Positions 1-7,808 of a DNA stretch of 64,000 bases are shown piece after piece. The translations under genes and the position numbers were made by a program. The DNA lies in the NCBI GenBank assembly GCA_014649155.1, contig BMSM01000018.1:62001-126000 (forward strand), in the 5' to 3' direction. Under the pieces are notes generated by a model. The model made no database searches. It had not been told where the DNA came from and worked only from the letters and a program-made list of their open reading frames with translations. Position 1 is the stretch's first letter; the number at the start of each line of letters is the position of its first letter. Origin of the DNA: Streptomyces griseoviridis. GTDB lineage: Bacteria; Actinomycetota; Actinomycetes; Streptomycetales; Streptomycetaceae.

Positions 1-146
1 TCGTGTCGGTGCCCGGCCTCGGCCACCGGCAGGCCGGGCTGAGCCGGGCCGGGATCGAGGTCTCCGACCGGGCGGGGAACCTGCGCGCCGCGTTCCACGT
101 GTACAACACGGACGCCGACGTCGACCGGCTGCTGGACGCTCTGTAG
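1..146 (+). CDS. Class V aminotransferase, C-terminal fragment (partial)
   Basis: Only the last 47 codons are in the window, ending in TAG at 144-146. The tail contains SRAGIEVSDRAGN followed by AAFHVYNTDADVDRLLDAL. The F-H-x-YNT-x-x-D pattern is typical of the C-terminal end of class V (cysteine desulfurase/isopenicillin-epimerase type) PLP aminotransferases. The PLP lysine lies upstream of the window, so substrate cannot be inferred. It runs towards ectD and shares a bidirectional terminator with it. Family assignment is fairly safe; function is not. Confidence 0.7.
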   Translation, partial: VSVPGLGHRQAGLSRAGIEVSDRAGNLRAAFHVYNTDADVDRLLDAL

Positions 147-166
147 AGGCCGGGACGGACGGCGGG

Positions 167-201
167 CCGGTGCCTCCCGTACCGGACGGGGGAGGCACCG
201 G
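167..201. terminator. Bidirectional hairpin terminator between aminotransferase and ectD
   Basis: A perfect 12-bp stem (CCGGTGCCTCCC at 167-178, GGGAGGCACCGG at 190-201) with an 11-base loop lies between two convergent stop codons. There is no U-run, as is usual for Streptomyces terminators. Confidence 0.75.
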
Positions 202-224
202 TCCGAAGGACGGTCAGCGGCGGT

Positions 225-1124
225 TCACCGCACCGGCGTGAAGTCCCGGGCGCCGATGAACTCGGGCCGCCGTACCGGCGCCGCGAACGGCTCCACCGCC
301 GTGTTCTCCACGCTGTTGAACACGATGAAGACGTTGCTGCGCGGGAACGGGGTGATGTTGTCGCCCGAGCCGTGCATGGCGTTGCAGTCGAACCAGGTGG
401 CCGAACCGGCCTTGCCGGTGAACAGCTTGATGCCGTGCTCGGAGGCCATCGCGGTCAGCGCCTCGTCGGAGGGGGTGCCCGCGTCCTGCATCTGGAGCGA
501 CTTCTTGTAGTTGTCCTTCGGCGTCTCGCCGGCGCACCCGAGGAACGTCTTGTGCGACCCCGGCATGATCATGAGCCCGCCGTTGGTGTCGTGGTTCTCG
601 GTCAGCGCGATCGACACCGACACCGTGCGCATGCGCGGCAGGCCGTCCTCGGCGTGCCAGGTCTCGAAGTCCGAGTGCCAGTAGAAGCCGCTGGCGCCGA
701 ACCCCGGCTTGACGTTGATCCGCGACTGGTGGACGTAGACGTCCGAGCCGAGGATCTGCCGGGCGCGGCCCACGACCCGCTCGTCGCGCACCAGCCGCGC
801 GAAGACCTCGCTGATCCGGTGCACCTCGAAGACGGACCGGATCTCCTTGGACTGCGGCTCGACGATGGAGCGTTCGTCGGCGCGGATCTCCGGGCTGCCG
901 ACGAGGCGGTCCAGTTCCTCCCGGTAGACGGCGACCTCGTCCGGCGTGAGGAGCTGGTCGATGGCGAAGAAGCCGTCGCGCTCGAAGGACTGGAGGTCAC
1001 CCGGCCCGAACGGCCCGGGCGCGTCGGGCGCGCCCCAGACGACCGGGTCCTGCCGGGGGGTGGACACCTCGGTGGCGCCCCGGGTGGGGTAGAGATCGGT
1101 GACGGTGGTGGTCGTCGCGGTCAC
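225..1124 (-). CDS. ectD: Ectoine 5-hydroxylase EctD
   Basis: EctD is a 2-oxoglutarate/Fe(II) dioxygenase of the PhyH superfamily that converts ectoine to 5-hydroxyectoine in the cytoplasm. The 299-residue length is normal. The family signature is present as FYWHSDFETWHAEDGLPRMR around residues 147-166, giving iron ligands His150 and Asp152; the third ligand fits His251 in AMHGSGDN. The GTG start at 1124 sits 6 bases after the ectC stop, with AGGAGG inside the end of ectC acting as ribosome site, so the two are translationally close. It is the last gene of ectABCD. Assignment is very secure. Confidence 0.97.
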   Translation of the reverse strand: MTATTTTVTDLYPTRGATEVSTPRQDPVVWGAPDAPGPFGPGDLQSFERDGFFAIDQLLTPDEVAVYREELDRLVGSPEIRADERSIVEPQSKEIRSVFEVHRISEVFARLVRDERVVGRARQILGSDVYVHQSRINVKPGFGASGFYWHSDFETWHAEDGLPRMRTVSVSIALTENHDTNGGLMIMPGSHKTFLGCAGETPKDNYKKSLQMQDAGTPSDEALTAMASEHGIKLFTGKAGSATWFDCNAMHGSGDNITPFPRSNVFIVFNSVENTAVEPFAAPVRRPEFIGARDFTPVR

Positions 1125-1130
1125 GGTTCC

Positions 1131-1529
1131 TCACACCTCCTCGGTGAGCAGCGGGTACGTGCCGTTCTCGTCGTGGTCCTCCCGTCCGGTCACGGGCGGG
1201 TTGAACACGCAGATGCAGTGGAAGTCCTCCTTGACCTTGAGCGTGTGCCGCTCGTGGCCGTTCAGGAGGTACATGGTGCCGGGCGTGATGTGGTACGTCT
1301 TCCCGGTCTCGCGGTCGGTCAGCTCGGCGTCGCCCTTGGTGCAGACGACGGCCTCGATGTGGTTGGCGTACCACATGTCGGTCGACGTACCCGCGTAGAG
1401 GATCGTCTCGTGCACGGAGAAGCCGACGCCCTCCTTGGCGAGGACGATGCGCGTGCTCTCCCAGGTGCCGGACGCGGACTTGACGTGCCGGTCGGTGCCT
1501 TTGAACTCGTCGAACGAACGGACGATCAC
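1131..1529 (-). CDS. ectC: L-ectoine synthase EctC
   Basis: EctC cyclises N-gamma-acetyl-L-2,4-diaminobutyrate to ectoine. The 132-residue protein is a single cupin barrel of the usual family length. By alignment to published EctC metal sites I would place the iron ligands at about Glu59, Tyr87 and His95 (within MYLLNGHERHTL). The start is GTG at 1529. The gene lies 76 bases after ectB and just before ectD in one minus-strand operon. Nothing looks unusual. Confidence 0.97.
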   Translation of the reverse strand: MIVRSFDEFKGTDRHVKSASGTWESTRIVLAKEGVGFSVHETILYAGTSTDMWYANHIEAVVCTKGDAELTDRETGKTYHITPGTMYLLNGHERHTLKVKEDFHCICVFNPPVTGREDHDENGTYPLLTEEV

Positions 1530-1605
1530 GGTGTGGCGATGCCTCCTCGGTGAGGGTTCTCTCTTGCCGGGCCCGACGGGCGGCGCCCCGGGGGGACGCG
1601 GCCGG

Positions 1606-2877
1606 TCAGACGGTCTCGCGGACGGCGCGGGCGAGGAGCTTCATGCCCTCCTCCAGCTCGTCGGGGGTCAGGGTGAGGGCCGGGAGCAGCTTGACGACCT
1701 CGCTCTCCGGCCCGGACGTCTCGATCAGCAGGCCCAGCTCGAAGGCGCGCCCGGCGACCTTGCCGGCGCGTGCCTTGTCGTGGAACTCCAGGCCCCACAC
1801 CAGGCCGCGGCCCCGGTACTCCTTGATGTCGGCGAGGTTCTCCTCGGTGATGGAGATCAGGTGCTGCTCGACCAGCTCGCCGCGGGCGCGGGTCTGCTTC
1901 TCCATGGCGGAGCCGTCCGCCCAGTAGGTCTCCAGGGCGGCGGTCGCGGTGACGAAGGCGGGGTTGTTGCCGCGGAAGGTGCCGTTGTGCTCGCCCGGCT
2001 CCCAGACGTCCAGTTCCGGCTTGAACAGGCAGAGCGACATCGGCAGGCCGTAACCGCTGATGGACTTGGAGACGGTCACGATGTCCGGGGTGATGCCGGC
2101 CTCCTCGAAGGAGAAGAAGGCGCCGGTGCGGCCGCAGCCCATCTGGATGTCGTCGACGATCAGCAGCATGTCCTGGCGCGCGCACAGGTCGGCCAGGGCG
2201 CGCAGCCACTCGGCCCGCGCCACGTTGATGCCGCCCTCGCCCTGCACGGTCTCCACGATCACCGCGGCGGGCTTGTTGAGGCCGGAGCCCTGGTCCTCCA
2301 GGAGCCGCTCGAACCACAGGAAGTCCTCGACCGTGCCGTCGAAGTAGTTGTCGAACGGCATCGGGGTGCCGTGCACCAGCGGGATGCCGGCGCCGGCCCG
2401 TTTGAAGGCGTTGCCGGTCACCGCGAGCGAGCCCAGCGACATGCCGTGGAAGGCGTTGGTGAAGGAGACGATGGCCTCGCGGCCCTTGACCTTGCGGGCC
2501 AGCTTCAGCGCGGCCTCCACCGCGTTGGTGCCCGTCGGGCCCGGGAACATGACCTTGTACGGCAGGTCACGGGGGCGCAGCACCAGGTTCTGGAACGTCT
2601 CCAGGAACCGTCGTTTGGCGGTGGTCGACATGTCGAGCCCGTGGGTGACGCCGTCCCGTTCCAGGTAGTCGATCAGGGCCCGTTTCAGCACGGGGTTGTT
2701 GTGCCCGTAGTTGAGCGAGCCGGCGCCGGCGAAGAAGTCGAGGTACTCGTGGCCGTCCTCGTCGTACATCCGGCTGCCGTGCGCGCGGTCGAAGACGGTG
2801 GGCCAGCCGCGGCAGTAGCTGCGCACCTCGGACTCCAGGGTCTCGAAGACACTCAGGTCGGGCTGGGTGATGGTCAC
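1606..2877 (-). CDS. ectB: L-2,4-diaminobutyrate transaminase EctB
   Basis: EctB is a class III PLP aminotransferase that makes L-2,4-diaminobutyrate from L-aspartate-4-semialdehyde using glutamate. The 423-residue product carries the class III hallmarks VDDIQMGCGRTGAF around 241-254 and the PLP lysine Lys271 in TVSKSISGYG. The open frame extends much further upstream, but GTG at 2877 is chosen because the protein then begins MTITQPDLSVFE, as in other EctB proteins, and a GAGGAG site lies about 9 bases upstream. It is the second gene of the ectoine operon, 68 bases after ectA. Confidence 0.96.
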   Translation of the reverse strand: MTITQPDLSVFETLESEVRSYCRGWPTVFDRAHGSRMYDEDGHEYLDFFAGAGSLNYGHNNPVLKRALIDYLERDGVTHGLDMSTTAKRRFLETFQNLVLRPRDLPYKVMFPGPTGTNAVEAALKLARKVKGREAIVSFTNAFHGMSLGSLAVTGNAFKRAGAGIPLVHGTPMPFDNYFDGTVEDFLWFERLLEDQGSGLNKPAAVIVETVQGEGGINVARAEWLRALADLCARQDMLLIVDDIQMGCGRTGAFFSFEEAGITPDIVTVSKSISGYGLPMSLCLFKPELDVWEPGEHNGTFRGNNPAFVTATAALETYWADGSAMEKQTRARGELVEQHLISITEENLADIKEYRGRGLVWGLEFHDKARAGKVAGRAFELGLLIETSGPESEVVKLLPALTLTPDELEEGMKLLARAVRETV

Positions 2878-2945
2878 GACGAATCGCTCCTCGATGCGGT
2901 GAGGGGTGAGGTGAGGGAAGTCGAAGTCTGGTGGGGGGTCCGGTG

Positions 2946-3458
2946 TCAGCGGGGGGCGGACAGGGGGCCGATGCGGTACAGGACCTCGGGTTCGTGCGGT
3001 CCGTCGGGGAACAGTCCGGCGTCGAACAGCGTCTCGCGCTCCAGCGGGGCGCCGCGGCGCTCCGCGAACGAGGTGAACAGCCGCTGGGAGGGAAGGTTGT
3101 CCGGGCTGATGGTCGTCTCCAGCGTGGTCACCGCCCGCTCGGTCACGGTGCGCGCGACCAGACCGTCGAGCAGTGCCGCGGCCAGTCCGCGGCCGCGGTA
3201 CGCGTCGTCCACCGCCACCTGCCAGATGAGCAGGGTGCCGGGCCGGTCCGGCCGCACATAGCCGGTCACGAAACCGACCGCCGCGCCGCTCGCGTCGCGG
3301 GCGACGGCCGAGGTGGCGGCGAAGTCCCGGCACCAGAGCAGATAAGCGTAGGAGGAGTTCAGGTCCAGGACCTTCGAATCCCTCGCTATCCGCCACAGCG
3401 CGGCTCCGTCCGCCACGCTCGGACGGTCGATCTGGAGGTCTGCTTGTGCGGCAGTCAT
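2946..3458 (-). CDS. ectA: L-2,4-diaminobutyric acid acetyltransferase EctA
   Basis: EctA acetylates the gamma-amino group of diaminobutyrate using acetyl-CoA. It is a 170-residue GNAT protein: the acetyl-CoA loop is visible as DDAYRGRGLAAALLDGL and the N-terminal region has the EctA-like LDLNSSYAYLLWCRDF. The ATG at 3458 gives the family length; longer in-frame starts are non-coding in composition. No strong Shine-Dalgarno is visible upstream. As first gene of ectABCD, the operon promoter should lie in the 338-base region behind it. Confidence 0.95.
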   Translation of the reverse strand: MTAAQADLQIDRPSVADGAALWRIARDSKVLDLNSSYAYLLWCRDFAATSAVARDASGAAVGFVTGYVRPDRPGTLLIWQVAVDDAYRGRGLAAALLDGLVARTVTERAVTTLETTISPDNLPSQRLFTSFAERRGAPLERETLFDAGLFPDGPHEPEVLYRIGPLSAPR

Positions 3459-3796
3459 GCAAATTGAACTTACCCAGCCGAATTCGAAAATGCATCGCCG
3501 GGTGGGGTTACGGATGGGCGTGCCGTGTGTTATCACGCGAGCGCGTGGGGCCGCGCGAGCCGTCGGCGCTTTGGGGAGATTTGCCCGGTACATAAGGGGC
3601 AAATCGGTCTGCTTGTGTAACGGGTCACAATCGCGTAACCCGGACGAGACGAGTCCGAAATGCACGCTTCGACGGTGTTGAAATCCAGGCGTTTAGCCTT
3701 GGGGAAACCGGGCAGAAGAGAAAGGGAAGCTGCCCTGGAAAGAATTATTGAATTGTGCGTGCCGGTCTTTTCGAAGAAACCCCGAATTCAGGTTCG
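3459..3796. promoter_or_regulatory. ectA upstream region with 9-bp inverted repeat
   Basis: This 338-base gap is AT-richer than its surroundings and should hold the ect promoter. A perfect 9-bp inverted repeat (GATTTGCCC 3578-3586, GGGCAAATC 3597-3605, 10-base spacer) lies 120 bases before the ectA ATG and could be an operator. Nearer the end of the upstream aminotransferase is a weak hairpin GGGCAG/CTGCCC (3710-3715, 3730-3735) that may terminate that gene. I could not identify -35/-10 boxes with confidence. Confidence 0.45.
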
Positions 3797-4900
3797 TTAT
3801 GCGGTCCACGCGTCCTCGGCGGCCCGTCGGGCGCCTTCCGGGTCGATCGCGCGGCCCTTCTCGGCCAGCGCGGTCCCCAGCGCCGCCAGCGCGCCGCGCA
3901 CGACCCCGCGGGTCGCGGCCGGCCCGTAGTGGTTGACCCGGATCATCTCCTTGGCCAGCGCGCCCCCGCCCGCGGCCAGCGGCAACGCCGGGTCGGTCGC
4001 CAGCGCCCGCGCCACCAGCTCCGAGGCGTCCAGACCGGCCGGCGCCCGCAGCGTCGTGGCGACCGGCGCCGCGTCCCGCGCCGCGCGTACGTACGGCTCC
4101 AGACCGCCGCCGAGGGCGAGCGCCCCCGCCCGGGTGGCCGCCGCCGCCGAGGCGTGCCGTGCCATCACCTTTCGCGGCCCGGCCTCCTCCAGCCGCTCCA
4201 GGCACGCCTCCAGGCCGAGCATCTCCAACTGCGCCGGAGCGTGCGGCAGCACCCTGCGCCCGCCGTCGATCCAGCGCTCCTTCCAGTCGAGGAGCGACAG
4301 GTACGACCGGCGCGGCGCCGCCGGGTTCGCGGCCATCCGCGCCCACGCCCGCTCGCTCACCGAGACCGCCGACACCCCGGCCGGACCGCCCAGCGCCTTC
4401 TGCGCCCCGATCACGCACAGATCCACGCCCCAGGCGTCCGGCAGCACCGGCTCGGCGCCCACGGACGCCACCGCGTCCAGGTAGAACAGCGCGCCGTGCG
4501 CCTTCACCACCTCGCCGATCTCCGCCACCGGGTTGGTGTTCCCGGTCGCCGCCTCGGCGTGCACCAGCGACACGAAACCGATCTCCGGGTGCTCGGCGAA
4601 CGCCTCCCGCACCCGCTCCGCCGTCACCGCCTCGTCGAACGGCACCGCGAGGTCGTGCACGGTCGCGCCGCAGTCCCGCAGCCAGTCGCCGAAGGTCTGT
4701 CCGTACGGTCCCGTGATCACGTTCAGCGCCACGGTGCCCGGCCCGGCCGTCCCGCGGATCGCGCCCTCCAGCGGCAGCAGCGCCTCGCCCTGCGTGATCA
4801 CCACGTCGTGCGCGGTGCCGAGCAGCCGCGCCACCCGGTCCTCGATCGCGGCGAAACGGGCGGCGCCCAGCGGGGGAAGGTCCAGGAACGGATGTGTCAC
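3797..4900 (-). CDS. Class V aminotransferase (alanine-glyoxylate / serine-pyruvate type)
   Basis: The 367-residue protein is a fold-type I PLP enzyme of the alanine-glyoxylate/serine-pyruvate aminotransferase family. The PLP lysine is Lys168 in GAQKALGGPAG, the cofactor aspartate is in FYLDAVASVGAEP, and SLVHAEAATG matches the family substrate region. The start is GTG at 4900. It lies upstream of ectABCD in the same orientation but 338 bases away, so it is probably a separate transcript. The amino donor and acceptor cannot be deduced; a role in supplying amino groups to osmolyte synthesis is only a guess. A 14-bp palindrome (4944-4957) lies just upstream. Confidence 0.8.
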   Translation of the reverse strand: MTHPFLDLPPLGAARFAAIEDRVARLLGTAHDVVITQGEALLPLEGAIRGTAGPGTVALNVITGPYGQTFGDWLRDCGATVHDLAVPFDEAVTAERVREAFAEHPEIGFVSLVHAEAATGNTNPVAEIGEVVKAHGALFYLDAVASVGAEPVLPDAWGVDLCVIGAQKALGGPAGVSAVSVSERAWARMAANPAAPRRSYLSLLDWKERWIDGGRRVLPHAPAQLEMLGLEACLERLEEAGPRKVMARHASAAAATRAGALALGGGLEPYVRAARDAAPVATTLRAPAGLDASELVARALATDPALPLAAGGGALAKEMIRVNHYGPAATRGVVRGALAALGTALAEKGRAIDPEGARRAAEDAWTA

Positions 4901-4943
4901 GGCGGGCTCTCTTCACTGCATACGGCACTGCTCACGGGCGGAT

Positions 4944-4957
4944 GTACGCGGGCGTAC
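4944..4957. promoter_or_regulatory. Palindrome GTACGC-GG-GCGTAC between divergent genes
   Basis: A perfect 6-2-6 palindrome lies 44 bases upstream of the aminotransferase GTG and about 126 bases before the divergent membrane protein gene. It could be a repressor site, but no binding family is recognisable. Confidence 0.3.
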
Positions 4958-5082
4958 GGATCGAGAGTAACCGCGGGGCGTTCCCCCACTCGCGCCGGAG
5001 CCCCTCCGTTGCGACATGGTCACGCCCGGAATCGTGGCTTCCGCCACAGCGGCGCTGATCACCGGGCTGATTGACTCGCCCC

Positions 5083-5562
5083 GTGTACGCCGTCCTGCTG
5101 CTCGTCCTCGTCGCGGCGGTGACGGGCGTCGTCCTCGGCCGCGCGGCCCGCCGCCGCCCCCGGCCGCCGGAGCCCGCCCCCGCCGCTCCGCCCCGGCCGC
5201 CCGCCGCCGGGCTCCGCACCCTCGCGTGGTGGACCGGCGCGGCGGCCGTCCTCCTGTACCTGTGGGGACTGCTGCACCTGGCCTTCGCGGTGCTGGCGGC
5301 GGAGGACGGCGGCACCGGCTCGGCGCCGCTGCGCCCGTGCCGCGCGGCCGCCCACCCGGAGCGCGCGGAACGGGTCACCGGCTACTCGGTGTCCTACCTC
5401 CCCCTCCGCTTCCGCTGCGAGACCCCCGACGGCGACGGCTACCCGTCCGACTCCGTCCCCGGATACGTCGCCCCCGGCGCCGCCGTCCTCGCCCTGGCCT
5501 GCGCCGCCAGCGCGGTCACCGCCGGGTACGCCACCGGGCGAACGGCCCGCGTCCGCACCTGA
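5083..5562 (+). CDS. Hypothetical membrane protein
   Basis: I do not recognise the family. From GTG 5083 the protein is 159 residues; TTG at 5071 is an alternative start and neither has a good ribosome site. Three hydrophobic segments are visible: the N-terminal YAVLLLVLVAAVTGVVLG, a central AVLLYLWGLLHLAFAVLA, and a C-terminal GAAVLALACAASAVTAGYA. Between the first two is an Arg/Pro/Ala-rich linker, and between the last two an extracytoplasmic loop with two cysteines (LRPCRAAA and FRCETPDGDGYPSD) that might pair. It precedes the amidohydrolase by 14 bases and may be cotranscribed with it. Confidence 0.65.
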   Translation: MYAVLLLVLVAAVTGVVLGRAARRRPRPPEPAPAAPPRPPAAGLRTLAWWTGAAAVLLYLWGLLHLAFAVLAAEDGGTGSAPLRPCRAAAHPERAERVTGYSVSYLPLRFRCETPDGDGYPSDSVPGYVAPGAAVLALACAASAVTAGYATGRTARVRT

Positions 5563-5576
5563 TTAGGCTGCGGGGC

Positions 5577-6674
5577 ATGAGCGATGGCGCGGTGCTGCAC
5601 GTGACGGGCCGGGTGCTCGTCGGACCGGAGGACGACGACGTCCGCGACGAACTGTGGGTGATCGACGGCCGGATCTCGTACGACCGCCCGGCCGGCGCCC
5701 GGGACGTCCGTACCGTCGAGGGCTGGGCGCTGCCCGGCCTGGTCGACGCGCACTGCCACGTCGGCCTGGACCGGCACGGGGCGGTCCCCGACGACGTCGC
5801 GGAGCGGCAGGCGCTGGCCGACCGGGACGCCGGCGCGCTGCTGCTGCGCGACGCCGGCTCGCCCTCCGACACCCGCTGGACCGACGCCCGCGAGGACCTC
5901 CCGAAGATCATCCGGGCCGGCCGGCACATCGCCCGCACCCGCCGCTACATCCGCGACTACGCCTGGGAGATCGAGCCCGGCGAACTGCCCGCCTACGTCG
6001 CCCAGGAGGCCCGGCGCGGCGACGGCTGGGTCAAGCTGGTCGGCGACTGGATCGACCGCGACCTCGGGGACCTGGCCGCCTGCTGGCCCCGGGAGGCGGC
6101 CGAGGCGGCCATCGCCGAGGCCCACCGGCTCGGCGCCCGCGTCACCGCCCACTGCTTCGCCGAGGACTCCCTGCGCGACCTGGTGGAAGCGGGCATCGAC
6201 TGCGTCGAACACGCCACCGGTCTCACCGCCGACCTGGTCCCGCTGTTCGCCGAGCGGGGCGTCGCGATCGTCCCCACCCTGGTCAACATCGCCACCTTCC
6301 CCGACCTGGCGGCCGGCGGCGAGGCCAAGTTCCCCCGCTGGTCCGCCCACATCCGCCGGCTCCACGCCCGCCGCTACGACACCGTCCGCGACGCCTACGA
6401 CGCCGGCGTCCCGGTCTTCGTCGGCACGGACGCGGGCGGCACCCTGCCGCACGGCCTGGCCGCGGCCGAGGTCGCGGAACTCGTCACCGCCGGACTCCCG
6501 CCCCTGCGCGCCCTGTCGGCGGCCACCTGGGCCGCCCGCGCCTGGCTCGGCCGTCCCGGCCTGGAGGAGGGCGCGGCGGCCGACCTGGTCGTGTACGAAC
6601 GGGACCCGCGCACCGACGTCCGCGTGCTGACCGCACCGGCCCGGGTGGTGCTGAACGGGCGCGTGGTGGGCTGA
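5577..6674 (+). CDS. Metal-dependent amidohydrolase
   Basis: The 365-residue protein belongs to the amidohydrolase superfamily (imidazolonepropionase-like branch). The HxH motif is His59/His61 in VDAHCHVG, Lys153 in WVKLVGDW is a candidate bridging lysine, His192 (TAHCF) and His212 (VEHATG) fit the third and fourth ligands, and Asp285 in VGTDAGGTLPHG is the catalytic aspartate. ATG 5577 is chosen because the protein then begins with the small beta-sandwich domain typical of the family; the open frame continues upstream only over the preceding gene. Substrate is unknown. A strong terminator follows. Confidence 0.85.
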   Translation: MSDGAVLHVTGRVLVGPEDDDVRDELWVIDGRISYDRPAGARDVRTVEGWALPGLVDAHCHVGLDRHGAVPDDVAERQALADRDAGALLLRDAGSPSDTRWTDAREDLPKIIRAGRHIARTRRYIRDYAWEIEPGELPAYVAQEARRGDGWVKLVGDWIDRDLGDLAACWPREAAEAAIAEAHRLGARVTAHCFAEDSLRDLVEAGIDCVEHATGLTADLVPLFAERGVAIVPTLVNIATFPDLAAGGEAKFPRWSAHIRRLHARRYDTVRDAYDAGVPVFVGTDAGGTLPHGLAAAEVAELVTAGLPPLRALSAATWAARAWLGRPGLEEGAAADLVVYERDPRTDVRVLTAPARVVLNGRVVG

Positions 6675-6689
6675 CCCGCCGGGGAGCCC

Positions 6690-6736
6690 GGCCGGCACCA
6701 CCGGGCCGGCGCCCGGCCGGGCCGGTGGTGCCGGCC
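6690..6736. terminator. Long hairpin terminator between convergent genes
   Basis: A perfect 15-bp stem (6690-6704 with 6722-6736, GGCCGGCACCACCGG and its complement) and a 17-base loop separate the amidohydrolase from the convergent cobC-like gene. It can serve both strands. Confidence 0.85.
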
Positions 6737-6755
6737 GAGCGGGGCGGCCGGCCGG

Positions 6756-7808
6756 TCACCCCGTGGCCCGGTCCAGCGCCCGCAGGAACCCGTCCGTCGT
6801 CGCCCGGTCCCGGACCGCGAGCCGCAGCCACTCCTCGCCCAGCCCGGGGAAGGTGTCCCCGCGCCGGACCGCGTACCCCAGCTCGCGCAGCCGCCGCCGC
6901 ACCCCGGCCGCCCCCGGCAGCCGGACCAGGACGAACGGCCCCTCGGCGGGCTCCACCACCGCCAGGCCCCGGCCGGTGAACTCCGCCAGCCCGGCGACCA
7001 GCCGCTCCCGGTCGGCGGCGACCCGGTGCGCGGCGTGCGCGGCCTCCGCCACCGCCCGCGGCCCCACGCACGCCTCGGCCGCGACCAGTGCCGGCGCGGA
7101 CACCGGCCACAGCGGCTGCGCCCGCTCCAGCGCCGCCACCGTCTCCGGCGCGGCCAGCGCGTAGCCGATCCGCAGCCCGGCCAGGCCCCAGGTCTTGGTG
7201 AGGCTGCGCAGCACCACCAGACCGGGCACGTCCGTGCGGCCGGCCAGCGCCTCCCGCTCACCCGGCACCGCGTCCATGAACGCCTCGTCCACCACCAGCG
7301 TCCGCCCGGGCCGGGCCAGCGCGGCGAGCGCGGCGGCGGGGTGCAGGACGGACGTCGGATTGGTCGGGTTGCCGACCACCACCAGGTCGGCGTCGTCCGG
7401 GACGGCCGCCGGGTCCAGCCGGAAACCGTCCGCCGCGCGCAGCAGCACCCGGTCGACCGTGTGCCCCGCGTCCCGCAGCGCCGCCTCCGGCTCCGTGAAC
7501 TGCGGATGCACCACCACCGGCCGGCGCACCTTCAGTGCCCGCGCCAGCAGCACGAACGCCTCCGCCGCGCCCGCCGTCAGCAGCACCCGCTCCGCCGGCA
7601 GCCCGTGCCGCGCCGCCACCGCCGCCCGCGCCGCCCGCCCGTCCGGGTAGGCGGCGAGCGAGCCCAGGGACTCCGCGAGCCGCTCGCGCAGCCACCGCGG
7701 CGGCGTGCCCGCGCGGACGTTGACCGCGAGGTCCACCAGCGCCGATCCGTCGTCCCGGACCTCGGCGTCGCCGTGGTGGCGCAGATCGGGGCCGCCCTCA
7801 GTGGGCAT
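6756..7808 (-). CDS. cobC: CobC-like / threonine-phosphate decarboxylase family aminotransferase
   Basis: A class I/II PLP aminotransferase of 350 residues resembling CobC/CobD (Rv2231c type), the enzyme that forms (R)-1-amino-2-propanol O-2-phosphate for the nucleotide loop. Visible features are GNPTNPTS (146-153), VVDEAFMDAVPGE (cofactor Asp174) and the PLP lysine Lys205 in RSLTKTWGLAGLRIGYA. The start overlaps the end of cbiX by 11 bases, so it is the last gene of the cobM-cbiG/cobJ-cbiX-cobC unit. Histidinol-phosphate aminotransferase is the nearest alternative, but context favours cobalamin synthesis. Confidence 0.82.
   Translation of the reverse strand: MPTEGGPDLRHHGDAEVRDDGSALVDLAVNVRAGTPPRWLRERLAESLGSLAAYPDGRAARAAVAARHGLPAERVLLTAGAAEAFVLLARALKVRRPVVVHPQFTEPEAALRDAGHTVDRVLLRAADGFRLDPAAVPDDADLVVVGNPTNPTSVLHPAAALAALARPGRTLVVDEAFMDAVPGEREALAGRTDVPGLVVLRSLTKTWGLAGLRIGYALAAPETVAALERAQPLWPVSAPALVAAEACVGPRAVAEAAHAAHRVAADRERLVAGLAEFTGRGLAVVEPAEGPFVLVRLPGAAGVRRRLRELGYAVRRGDTFPGLGEEWLRLAVRDRATTDGFLRALDRATG

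Noticed and set aside
1435..3261. Long plus-strand open frame (608 codons) opposite ectB/ectA
   Set aside because: Antisense shadow of highly GC-biased ect genes; product is Arg/Gly/Val-rich with no domain and ectA-D are certain on the other strand.
3459..3490. SigB-type promoter (GGGTAA) directly before ectA
   Set aside because: A GGGTAA word exists but no matching GTTT -35 at the right spacing.
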